In this document: in pieces, positions 27,029-34,930 of the stretch | Layout: each line of letters opens with the position of its first letter | Numbering within the stretch: the stretch's first letter is position 1 | Origin: SXXZ01 sp041177965 | Lineage (GTDB): Bacteria > Verrucomicrobiota > Verrucomicrobiia > Limisphaerales > UBA9464 | NCBI GenBank assembly: GCA_041177965.1 | Contig: JBEGWF010000002.1 | Span: 1-64,000, forward strand | DNA: 64,000 bases | Direction: 5' to 3' | The notes under the pieces: generated by a model | What the model was told of the DNA's origin: nothing | Database searches by the model: none | Seen by the model: the letters and a program-made list of their open reading frames with translations, nothing else | Translations under genes and position numbers: made by a program

Positions 27029-27242
27029 GCCTCGAAGACGCGTTCCGCACGAAAGCCCGTCCTGTCCCCGCGTTCCCTGCGAACAGAGGACCGGTCGCCC
27101 ACACAAGGTACGCAGGCGGAGCGGGATCGGTCCGAAGGGAGCTCTGGAACGTCGACACCCTGATCCCCCTCGCGCGATCAGCGCGAAGGCTCTTCCTGTC
27201 CCAGCGTTCCCTGCGAACGAAGGACCGATCCCGCGGAGCCCC
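27029..27242 (+). repeat. 132-bp intergenic repeat family, locus 2 (about 1.5 diverged units)
   Basis: Begins a few bases after the phoD stop and runs to the stop of the convergent small gene. The block CGTTCCCTGCGAAC occurs at about 27071 and again at 27203, 132 bases apart. CGCGCGATCAGCGCG forms the central hairpin and CCCGCGGAGCCCC closes the array at 27233-27242. Units are more diverged here than at the 33-kb locus. No gene is seen. Confidence 0.75.
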
Positions 27243-27590
27243 TCAGCGCCAACCCACTTCGCTGATGTCCAAGTGCCAATCGCTCCCGTCGCTCACGCGG
27301 ACGGCGGTGCCTTCCTGACGGTAGGTGATCTTCGACAGTTCCACCGAGGGGGGGATGACGTTCACGATCACCTCGCCACTCACCACCGAGACCACCCGCG
27401 TGCGCTGCTCCGGGCGCCGGATGAATTGGTAGGTCGTCGGGTCCACCGCATAGACATGGCCCGTCATGCGCAGCACACCCTCGCGGTAGTCGTTCACCAC
27501 CCCGACGAAATGGCGATGCGGCTCATGGTCGAAATGACGCCGGTGGATCACGTGGATCTTCTCCCCCGGTGCAAGAATCGAAGCGAACAT
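27243..27590 (-). CDS. conserved hypothetical protein
   Basis: A 115-residue protein that I do not recognise. It begins MFASILAPGEKIHVIHRR and contains a rather His-rich stretch (HVIHRRHFDHEPHRHFVGVV) and a beta-rich remainder (GHVYAVDPTTYQFIRRPEQ, VVSGEVIVNVIPPSVELSKI). There is no signal peptide or membrane segment. The phrasing suggests a small beta-barrel protein, perhaps RNA- or metal-binding, but this is a guess. The start at 27590 was preferred to 27650, which would add 20 Thr/Pro-rich residues. The stop codon abuts a copy of the 132-bp repeat. Confidence 0.6.
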   Translation of the reverse strand: MFASILAPGEKIHVIHRRHFDHEPHRHFVGVVNDYREGVLRMTGHVYAVDPTTYQFIRRPEQRTRVVSVVSGEVIVNVIPPSVELSKITYRQEGTAVRVSDGSDWHLDISEVGWR

Positions 27591-27694
27591 GGGAATGGAC
27601 CCTGTCGATGCGGTCGGCGGATGTCCAGTACAGGCGAACCCTCGAACCACCCACCGAAGAAGCCCCGGGTTGCCCGGACGGATCTCGCCGCATC

Positions 27695-28579
27695 CTAGCG
27701 CCCGCGCCGCTCGGCCATCACCCGCCAGGCCCGTCCGGGATTGTTGGTGATCAATCCGTCGATCCCCAGATCGAGCAACCGGTTCATGTCGGCCGGATCA
27801 TCGATCGTGTAGACCCACACCTTGAGCCCGCGTTGATGAGCCGCAGCCACGGCGGCGGCTTCCACCTTCTGATTCCATACCACCACCCGCGCGCCGATAC
27901 GACGCGCCTCCTCGATCCACCGCACCGAAAGCACCTGATCGGCCTCGGTGAGCGGTGTGCCCCGATACGACTTCCACGGACCCAGCGCTCCGAGGATCTG
28001 CGACGGCTCCAACCGATGGTACTCCTCGAGGTATTGCCAATCGAAGGACTGGACGACCACCTGGTTCATCTCCCGGCGATCCCGGATCAGCCGCACACAG
28101 GCCTCGGCCGGACCCTCCTTGCGCTCGATGAGCGTCACCGAACGCGACTGGATGAGGTCCAACGCATCGACCAACGACGGGATCGTCGCCGGAGGTTGGT
28201 TGGAGCCCTTCCAGGACGCGGCATCGAGTTCGCGCATCTTGGCGAACGGCGTCTGCGACACCCGATTCGTGCCGGAACCCCACCGACGCACCGCATCGGT
28301 CGTGCGGTCAAGTGTGCCATCGTGAACCACCGTCAGCACCTGGTCCTGGGAATGGTAGTAGTCCAATTCCACCAGGTCGGCCTCGGCCTCCATCGCCCAT
28401 CGGAACGCCGGCAGCGTGTTCTCCGGCGCACCCGACGAATAACCGCGATGAGCGATCACCAGCGGCCGATTCAGCCGCAACAGCGCCTCGGCCTTGGGCA
28501 ACCCCTCCGCGGCCATCAGGCCCCGGAACACAACCCCCAGAAACACCCCCATCCACCATGGTTTGAACCCGACGCGCAT
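27695..28579 (-). CDS. glycerophosphodiester phosphodiesterase, secreted
   Basis: A 294-residue GDPD enzyme. A signal peptide covers about residues 1-24 (WWMGVFLGVVFRGLMAAE). The active-site motif IAHRGYSSGAPENTLPAFRWAMEAEADLVELDYYHSQDQVLTVVHDGTLDRTT carries the metal-binding Glu and Asp residues and both catalytic His residues (HR and HD). VTLIERKEGP, VVQSFDW and KVWVYTIDD follow at their usual places, and GIDGLITNNPGRA closes the barrel. It converts glycerophosphodiesters to glycerol-3-phosphate and an alcohol outside the cytoplasm. Divergent from mutL, with 86 bases between starts. Confidence 0.94.
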   Translation of the reverse strand: MRVGFKPWWMGVFLGVVFRGLMAAEGLPKAEALLRLNRPLVIAHRGYSSGAPENTLPAFRWAMEAEADLVELDYYHSQDQVLTVVHDGTLDRTTDAVRRWGSGTNRVSQTPFAKMRELDAASWKGSNQPPATIPSLVDALDLIQSRSVTLIERKEGPAEACVRLIRDRREMNQVVVQSFDWQYLEEYHRLEPSQILGALGPWKSYRGTPLTEADQVLSVRWIEEARRIGARVVVWNQKVEAAAVAAAHQRGLKVWVYTIDDPADMNRLLDLGIDGLITNNPGRAWRVMAERRGR

Positions 28580-28665
28580 CCCCGATGCAACGGGACACGC
28601 CGGCGCGGGTCAAGCCGGGCGCATTCTCCCGCTTTCTGGACTCCACGCTCGGCTCCGGACTGTCC

Positions 28666-30834
28666 ATGCTGGGCCGCGTGAATCGGATTCGGCTGCTCCC
28701 GGAACAGGTGGCGAACCAGATCGCGGCGGGCGAAGTGGTGGAGCGACCCGCCAGCGTGGTGAAGGAGTTGGTGGAGAACTCCCTGGATGCGGGAGCCACG
28801 CGCATCACCGTCGAGATCGGCACCGGCGGTCGCAGTCTCATCCGCGTGACCGACGACGGTCGGGGCATGGGCCGCGACGACGCCCTGCTGTGCCTGGAAC
28901 GCCACGCCACCTCCAAGATCACCCGCGCCGAAGACCTCGCCTCCATCGCCACCATGGGATTCCGGGGCGAGGCCCTGCCCAGCATCGCCAGCGTGAGTCG
29001 CTTCGTACTCACCACCCGGGAACGCGAAGACACCTCGGGCGAGGCGACCCAGGTGGTGGTGAACGGCGGGAAGATCGTGGAGGTGAAGGCCGCCGCATCC
29101 CCGGCCGGCACGACCATCGAGGTGCGCCAGATCTTCTTCAACCTGCCCGCGCGCCGCAAATTCCTGCGCGCCGAGGAGACCGAGCGCGCCCACATCCAGC
29201 ATTACCTGACCCTGGTCGCGTTGGCCTGGCCCCAGGTGGGCTTCGGGTTCGTTTCCGATGGCCGTCCCGCCTGGCAATTGCCCCCGGTGCCCTGGACCTC
29301 CGACGCCGACCGCTTCTCCGCGCTCAAGGAACGCCTGCGGCAACTGCACGGATCGGAGACACCCCTGCTGCCGCTGGAGTTCTCCGCCGGCATCGAGGAG
29401 TCGCCCGACGTGGAACCGGGCGAGGACTGGGTGCTGCGCGATTCGGGCAAGCTGGCGCGGTTCCGCCTCTGGGGATTCATCGGAGCCCCGGGCGTCTCGC
29501 GAGGCTCGCGCGATGAGCAGCACCTCTTCGTCAACCAACGCCCCGTGGAGAACCGCGGGCTCCAGTTCGCCCTGGCCGAGGGCTACCACACGAGCCTGAT
29601 GCGTGGGCGCCACCCGGTGTGCTGCCTCTTCCTGGAGATCGACCCGGCGGCGGTCGATGTGAACGTCCATCCTCAGAAGCGCGAGGTGCGTTTCCGCGAA
29701 GAGGCGGCCGTTCGACGCCTGGTGGCCAAGGCCATCCGCGACACACTGATGAAGTTCCATCAGGCGCACCCCGAGACCACCGGATGGGCGTCGGGCTCGG
29801 CTTCCGAACCGCGCCTGCCGATGCTCGCCGGCGAGGCGGCGGGATCCTCTTCGACGCCGCTGTCCCCGGCCGCGCCCGAAACCACCTTGCTGCCGGGGTT
29901 CTCCGGCGCGGGCCCAGCGGAGCCGACCCCACCCGCCGGTCTCGCCACCACGAACTCCCCGCTGAACACCCCGACCAGGAAGTCCGATACGGCTCCGATC
30001 TCGAGATCGACCGGCTCCCATGCAGGTTCCGGCCTTGGGTCCGCCCCCGTCTCGATCCCCAGCCACCGGGCCTCCGAGACCCCCATCAGCCGTTCCGCGG
30101 AGCCCACCGGCCAACCCCTATCGACGCCCCCACTGCCGGCATCGACCCCGAGCCCGATACCACCCTCCGCACAAAACCATCCGGCCCACCCCTGCCCGAC
30201 GACCGCTCCTTTCCCCAGTGCACCGGGCGCACTGCCGGTCGCCCTGCTCCAACGGCCCTTGCGCATCATCGGGGTCGTCGGCCGGCTCTACGTGCTGCTC
30301 GAATCCGAGCGCGGATTGGTGCTGCTCGACCAGCACGCCGCCCACGAACGCATCCTCTTCGAGCAGATGCTCCAGCGGCTTGAATCCGGTCATCAGGCGG
30401 CCTCCCAGCGCCTGCTGCTGCCGGAGACGGTGGAGTTGTCGGTGCGCGACGCGGAATTCGTCCGCGGCAACCTGGAGACCCTGACCCGCATGGGCATCGG
30501 GCTGAGCGAGTTCGGCGACCGAACCTTCCTGCTGGATGCGCTGCCGCCGATGGTGAAATCCAACCACCCCAAGCGTTTCACGCTGGACCTGATCGATTCC
30601 CTCAAGGCCGCGGGCTCGGGCGTGAACCTGATGCGCCTGGGCGAAGATGTGATCGCCAAGACGGTGTGCCGTCATGCGGTCAAGGCCAACGACCCGCTCT
30701 CGGGCCGCGAACTCGATCAACTCATCGTCGATCTGAAGCAGTGCACCATGCCCTACACCTGCCCTCACGGTCGCCCCACGATGATCGAGATGGGCTGGCG
30801 GGATCTGGAGAAGCGCTTCGGACGCACCGGCTGA
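28666..30834 (+). CDS. mutL: DNA mismatch repair protein MutL (endonuclease type)
   Basis: A 722-residue MutL. The N-terminal GHKL ATPase has ANQIAAGEVVERPASVVKELVENSLDAG with catalytic Glu34 and Asn38, DDGRGM and GFRGEALPSIASV. A Pro/Ser/Thr-rich linker covers about residues 380-525. The C-terminal dimerisation domain contains DQHAAHERILFE from residue 555, matching the endonuclease motif DQHA(X)2E(X)4E, with CRHAVKAN and CPHGRPT later as further metal-site motifs. It is therefore a nicking MutL, as in bacteria lacking MutH. The ATG at 28666 aligns with family N-termini; an in-frame ATG at 28585 adds 27 residues without similarity. MutS is not in the window. Confidence 0.97.
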   Translation: MLGRVNRIRLLPEQVANQIAAGEVVERPASVVKELVENSLDAGATRITVEIGTGGRSLIRVTDDGRGMGRDDALLCLERHATSKITRAEDLASIATMGFRGEALPSIASVSRFVLTTREREDTSGEATQVVVNGGKIVEVKAAASPAGTTIEVRQIFFNLPARRKFLRAEETERAHIQHYLTLVALAWPQVGFGFVSDGRPAWQLPPVPWTSDADRFSALKERLRQLHGSETPLLPLEFSAGIEESPDVEPGEDWVLRDSGKLARFRLWGFIGAPGVSRGSRDEQHLFVNQRPVENRGLQFALAEGYHTSLMRGRHPVCCLFLEIDPAAVDVNVHPQKREVRFREEAAVRRLVAKAIRDTLMKFHQAHPETTGWASGSASEPRLPMLAGEAAGSSSTPLSPAAPETTLLPGFSGAGPAEPTPPAGLATTNSPLNTPTRKSDTAPISRSTGSHAGSGLGSAPVSIPSHRASETPISRSAEPTGQPLSTPPLPASTPSPIPPSAQNHPAHPCPTTAPFPSAPGALPVALLQRPLRIIGVVGRLYVLLESERGLVLLDQHAAHERILFEQMLQRLESGHQAASQRLLLPETVELSVRDAEFVRGNLETLTRMGIGLSEFGDRTFLLDALPPMVKSNHPKRFTLDLIDSLKAAGSGVNLMRLGEDVIAKTVCRHAVKANDPLSGRELDQLIVDLKQCTMPYTCPHGRPTMIEMGWRDLEKRFGRTG

Positions 30835-30990
30835 CCCGGGGCACCTCATCCATCCACGGGCACGGCCACAGACTTCGGGTGGAACCGCACCGAGGACTCT
30901 CGCCTCGGCCATGCTCGACCTCGTTCGAAAGTCCCAACGCATGGTCTCATGGCTTGGCGAGATCGACCATTTGAGAAACGATCACCCAAC

Positions 30991-32268
30991 ATGAACTCCC
31001 TGCGCGTCACCCTGGCCAACCTCGTGTTTTTGGGGACCACTGCCGGAACCCTGTGCGCGGCCCAATGGCCCTCCTGGCGGGGCCCCAACCAGGACAACAC
31101 CACGCCCGAGACCCGCTTTCCGGATCGGTGGAGCAAGACCGAGCACGTGCGGTGGCGCACCGAGCTGCCCGAGGCCGGCAACTCCTCGCCCGTCGTCTGG
31201 GGCGACACCGTGTTCGTCACCCAGGCCGTGCAGGACGGCAAGCAACGCACCCTCATGGCCTTCGACCGTAAGACGGGCAAGCTGCGCTGGCAGCAGGGTG
31301 TCGGCTACGACGAGGCCGACCCACGCCACAAGACCAACCCGCACTGCGCCGCCTCGCCCATCACTGATGGCCGATGCGTGGTGGCCAGCTTCGGATCCGC
31401 CGGCATCGTGGCCTACGATTTCGCCGGCAAACCCCTCTGGAAGGCCGACCTCGGCAAGCAGCGCCACGAGTGGGGCCAGGGGTCCTCGCCCGTGATCCAT
31501 GGCGACCGGGTGATCGTGTACCACGGCCCCGGGGAATTCTCCGCCCTGTACTCCCTCGACAAGAGGACCGGCAAGGTCCAGTGGAAGGTGGCCCTCAAGG
31601 AACAGCACCCCGCCGAGCGCTTCGACGGATTCGCCGGAAAGAACGACGGAGCCCTGGGCACCTTCAGCACCCCGCTCGTGATCCGGGCCCAGGGACGCGA
31701 CGAGATCATCCTGCCCGTGGCCAACAAGGTCCGCGCCTTCTCCCCGGCCGACGGCCGCGAACTCTGGACGAGCGACGGCATCAACCCGCTGGTCTACAGC
31801 TCGCCCACCTATGGCGAAGGGACCCTGCTCTCGATGGGCGGGTTCTTCGGCGGGGTGGTGGCCATCACCCCCGGCGGCGAAGGCGACCGCACCGGCCAAC
31901 GCCTCTTCCATGAGCAGCGCATGAAGAAGCACACCATCGGCTCGCCCCTCATCCATCAGGGGCATGCCTATGTGAGTGTCACCGACGGATTCCTGCAGTG
32001 CTACCGAATGTCCGATGGCAAGATGGTCTTCGAGGAACGTCTCCCGTCCTCCGGCGGTGCCAGCGCCACCTGGGCCACGGGCGTCCGGGTCGGCGACCGG
32101 ATCTACATCGTCAACCAGTCCGGCGACACACTGGTGCTCAAGGCCGCGCCGAAGTACGAACTCCTCGCCTCGAACCCGCTGGGAGAACTCTCCAACGCCA
32201 CACCGGCCTTCTCCGACGGCGAGATCTTCATCCGCACCCACAACGCGCTCTACTGCATCGCGCAATGA
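30991..32268 (+). CDS. secreted PQQ-like beta-propeller protein
   Basis: A 425-residue protein with a signal peptide (VTLANLVFLGTTAGTLCAAQ) and an eight-blade PQQ-binding-like propeller. It opens WPSWRGPNQDNTTPETRFPDRW, a phrase typical of planctomycete/verrucomicrobial propeller proteins. Blade signatures include LMAFDRKTGKLRWQQGVG, ALYSLDKRTGKVQWKVAL and VLKAAPKYELLASNPLGE. There is no evidence that it binds PQQ or carries out dehydrogenation; the family often acts as an assembly or binding scaffold. It follows mutL after 156 bases, far enough to have its own promoter. Confidence 0.88.
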   Translation: MNSLRVTLANLVFLGTTAGTLCAAQWPSWRGPNQDNTTPETRFPDRWSKTEHVRWRTELPEAGNSSPVVWGDTVFVTQAVQDGKQRTLMAFDRKTGKLRWQQGVGYDEADPRHKTNPHCAASPITDGRCVVASFGSAGIVAYDFAGKPLWKADLGKQRHEWGQGSSPVIHGDRVIVYHGPGEFSALYSLDKRTGKVQWKVALKEQHPAERFDGFAGKNDGALGTFSTPLVIRAQGRDEIILPVANKVRAFSPADGRELWTSDGINPLVYSSPTYGEGTLLSMGGFFGGVVAITPGGEGDRTGQRLFHEQRMKKHTIGSPLIHQGHAYVSVTDGFLQCYRMSDGKMVFEERLPSSGGASATWATGVRVGDRIYIVNQSGDTLVLKAAPKYELLASNPLGELSNATPAFSDGEIFIRTHNALYCIAQ

Positions 32269-32340
32269 GCGCCGGAACCCCGGGGACCGCAGGCCAACAA
32301 TCCCGCCTCGGCATCCCCGGGACCGGGTTTCCCGCTTGCA

Positions 32341-32358
32341 CCGGGACTGCGGTCCCGG
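32341..32358. other. hairpin between the propeller and HAD genes
   Basis: CCGGGAC-TGCG-GTCCCGG is a perfect 7-bp stem with a four-base loop, 17 bases before the HAD start. It has no U-tract. It could attenuate read-through or affect initiation, but nothing more can be said. Confidence 0.3.
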
Positions 32359-32374
32359 GCGCAATCGCCCCGCG

Positions 32375-33019
32375 ATGCGACCCTATGCGGCGGTGATATT
32401 CGACATGGACGGCGTGATCGTGGACAGCGAACCGCTGCACGAGAAGGCCTTCCAGGTGGTCTTCGAAGAGATGGGCTACGGGCAGACCCACGGCTTCCAC
32501 TTTCCCGATTATTATGGCCGCTCCGACAAGGCGCTGTGGCTCGACTTCATCGCCCGGCATTCGCCGCCCCAGCCCTTCGACGAACTCATGGCCTGGAAGC
32601 AGGGGCGCTTCATGACCTTGCTTGAGGCCGCCCAGCCCATCTTCGAACCCATCCCGGCCCTGGTGTCCGACCTGGCCCGACAAACCCGGGTGGCCCTGGC
32701 CTCCGGCTCCAACCACGAGGTGATCGCCGCCGTCCTGCGCATGCAGGGCCTGAGGTCCCACTTCGAAAAAGTGGTCAGCGCCCAGGATGTCGCCAAAGGC
32801 AAACCGGCCCCCGACATCTTCCTGCACACCGCCGACCTGTTGGGCGTCAACCCCGCCGACTGCGTCGTCATCGAGGATTCCGCCGCCGGCGTCGCCGCCG
32901 CCCGTGCGGCCGGCATGCGCGTCATCGGCATCACCAACACCCTCCCCGCCGAAAAACTGCAGGACGCCACCGCCGTGGTGACCGACTACGCCGCCATCCG
33001 CCGACTGCTCCTGCCCTGA
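32375..33019 (+). CDS. HAD hydrolase, beta-phosphoglucomutase-like
   Basis: A 214-residue HAD enzyme with a C1 cap. Motif I is FDMDGVIVDSEPLHEKAF with Asp10 and Asp12, motif II ASGSNHE, motif III the Lys in KGKPAPDIFL, and motif IV VIEDSAAGVAAARAAGM with the metal-binding Glu-Asp pair. The DSEPLH form is shared by beta-phosphoglucomutases and 2-deoxyglucose-6-phosphate phosphatases; the sequence does not decide between mutase and phosphatase. The ATG at 32375 (MRPYAAVIFDMDG) is the natural start. It follows the PQQ-like gene by 106 bases. A repeat array begins 30 bases after its stop. Confidence 0.9.
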   Translation: MRPYAAVIFDMDGVIVDSEPLHEKAFQVVFEEMGYGQTHGFHFPDYYGRSDKALWLDFIARHSPPQPFDELMAWKQGRFMTLLEAAQPIFEPIPALVSDLARQTRVALASGSNHEVIAAVLRMQGLRSHFEKVVSAQDVAKGKPAPDIFLHTADLLGVNPADCVVIEDSAAGVAAARAAGMRVIGITNTLPAEKLQDATAVVTDYAAIRRLLLP

Positions 33020-33048
33020 ACTCGGACAGCGTCGACCGATGACCCGAT

Positions 33049-33597
33049 CCCGCGGAGCCCCCAAACCCGCAGCGGAGCGGGACGGGCCTGGAGCACGCAC
33101 TGGAAGCGATCACCCTGATCCCCTTCGCGCACAGCGCGAAAGCCCCCATCCTCCCCCGAGCTTCCCTGCGAGCGAAGCGCCTGACCCCGCGGAGCCCCCA
33201 AACCCGCAGCGGAGCGGGATCGGCCTGGAGCACGCTCTGGAAGCGATCATCCCATCCCCCCGCGCAAAGCGCGAAAGCCTCATCCTCGTTCAAGCTTCCC
33301 TGCGAGCGAAGCGCCTGATCCCGCGGAGCCCCCAAACCCGCAGCGGAGCGGGACGGGCCTGGAGCACGCTCTGGAAGCGATCATCCCATCCCCCCGCGCA
33401 AAGCGCGAAAGCCTCATCCTCGTTCGAGCTTCCCTGCGGGCGAAGGCCGGTCCCGCGGAGCCCACCCACCCGCAGCGGAGCGGGATCGGCCTGGAGCACG
33501 CTCTGGAAGCGATCACCCCATCCCCCGCGCCTCTGGCGCGAGAGCGTTATCTTCCCCGAGCTTCCCTGCGAGCGAAGGCCGGTCCCGCGGAGCCCGC
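33049..33597 (+). repeat. 132-bp intergenic repeat family, locus 3 (four tandem units)
   Basis: Units begin with CCCGCGGAGCCC at 33049, 33186, 33320 and 33452, and a fifth start at 33584 runs into the stop codon of the DUF1552 gene. Unit lengths are 137, 134, 132 and 132. Each unit contains CCCGC-AGCGGA-GCGGG, CTCTGGAAGCGATCA, CGCGCAAAGCGCG and GCTTC-CCTGCGAGC-GAAGC, so three hairpins can form per unit. The array fills the whole 578-base gap between two convergent genes. Open frames crossing it are not genes. Confidence 0.9.
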
Positions 33598-34905
33598 TCA
33601 CACCTCGTCCAACGGCTGGCGGGCGTCACCGAAGGTGCCCGGGCGCACATCCATCTTGTCCATCATCGACAGGAACAGGCGGCACATCTGGCGGTCGGGC
33701 TTGTCCTTGTAGTCGAGCACGCGCCCACCCCGGATGCGACCACCGCCCCCACCGACCATGACCACCGGCAATTGGGTGGCATCGTGGTTGCCATTCAACA
33801 TCGACGAGCAGTAGAGCAGCATCGTGTTGTCGAGCAGGGTGCGCTCGCCCTCCTGGATCGCCTGGAGCCTGCGCGCGATGTAGGCCACCTGTTGCACGAA
33901 GAACCGATTCACCTTGAGCCAGTCGGCCGAGTCGCTGTGCGAGAGCAAATGGTGGATCATGTAGTCCACCCCCAGGTTCGGGAACCGCAACGAGCTGTGG
34001 TCGTTGTTCAGCTTGAGGGTGGTGATCCGCGTGGTGTCGGTCTGGAACCCCAGCACCAGGATGTCGCACATGAGCTTCATGTGCTCGGCGATGTCCTGCG
34101 GGATGCCGTCGGCCGGGCGGGCCATGTCGGGCTTCGACAACGTCGGCCGCCACCCCTGCAGCTCCCCCTTCTTGCCGGCATTGTCGATGCGCTGCTCCAC
34201 GTCGCGGACCGAATCGAGGTACTCGTCGAGCTTGCGGCGGTCGTTGAGGCTGATCTGCCGGCGCAGACTCTGCGCATCGGACAGGACGGCATCGAGCACA
34301 CTGCGGTCGCCCTTCTCGTTGGAATCCTTGAACAACCGGTCGAAGGCCAACGCCGGATAGATCTCCAGCGGCGTGGGGGTCGTCGGCGACGTCCACGAGA
34401 TGTGCGAGCTGTAGAGCATCGAGTAGTTCTTGTGGACCGACGGGTTGGACTTCTCGCAGCCCAGCACCAGGCTCGGCACCTTGGTCGTCCGGCCCTGGGC
34501 CTGGGCCACGAACTGGTCGAGGCTGGTGCCCGAGCGGATCTCGCCGCCCGAGGCCAACGGCGCCCCGGAAAGCAGGTTGCCCGTCTGCGAACTGTGGATG
34601 TTCCCCTTCAGCGCCTCGGCATTGTAGAGCCCGCGGATGAACACCGTCTTCTGGCGGAAGTCGTGCAGCGGGGCCAACACCTGGCCGAGCTCCATCTGCG
34701 CCCCCTCGCCGCGGGCCCACCATTCCTTGGAGTGGAACCCGTTGCCTGAGAAGAGCACGGCCATGCGCACGGGTGCCTCGCTGGCCGGACGCCGGCCGGC
34801 CGGCGGCGTGTCGCCCCAGACCGTGAGGGACTCCATCCAAGGGAGGGCCATGGTGACGCCGACGCCTCGAAGGAATGCGCGCCGATTCAGCGAATGTTGG
34901 GGCAT
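33598..34905 (-). CDS. DUF1552 family protein
   Basis: A 435-residue DUF1552 protein. The N-terminus NRRAFLRGVGVTMALPWMESL is a Tat-type signal. The body carries the family phrases RMAVLFSGNGFHSKEWWA, HSSQTGNLLSG, RSGTSLDQFVAQ and a late LLYCSSMLNGNHDATQLPVVMVGG. DUF1552 proteins are almost always encoded directly after a DUF1585/1588/1592 cytochrome, as here with 25 bases between the genes. The pair is thought to act outside the cytoplasm on an unknown substrate. The ATG at 34905 (MPQHSLNRRAF) gives the Tat motif at the right distance; the upstream open frame to 35262 belongs to the neighbour in another phase. Its stop abuts a repeat array. Confidence 0.93.
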   Translation of the reverse strand: MPQHSLNRRAFLRGVGVTMALPWMESLTVWGDTPPAGRRPASEAPVRMAVLFSGNGFHSKEWWARGEGAQMELGQVLAPLHDFRQKTVFIRGLYNAEALKGNIHSSQTGNLLSGAPLASGGEIRSGTSLDQFVAQAQGRTTKVPSLVLGCEKSNPSVHKNYSMLYSSHISWTSPTTPTPLEIYPALAFDRLFKDSNEKGDRSVLDAVLSDAQSLRRQISLNDRRKLDEYLDSVRDVEQRIDNAGKKGELQGWRPTLSKPDMARPADGIPQDIAEHMKLMCDILVLGFQTDTTRITTLKLNNDHSSLRFPNLGVDYMIHHLLSHSDSADWLKVNRFFVQQVAYIARRLQAIQEGERTLLDNTMLLYCSSMLNGNHDATQLPVVMVGGGGGRIRGGRVLDYKDKPDRQMCRLFLSMMDKMDVRPGTFGDARQPLDEV

Positions 34906-34930
34906 GGGAGCAGGGGGTGGAGGGTGGAGG

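Noticed and set aside
33049..33597. CRISPR array
   Set aside because: Repeats are about 132 bases, contiguous, without short unique spacers, and no cas gene is near.
33039..33761. Repetitive 240-codon open frame (RSPQTRSGAG-type repeats)
   Set aside because: It comes from translating the 132-bp repeat, whose last units are a multiple of three long. It runs into the antisense of the DUF1552 gene and lacks a proper start context.
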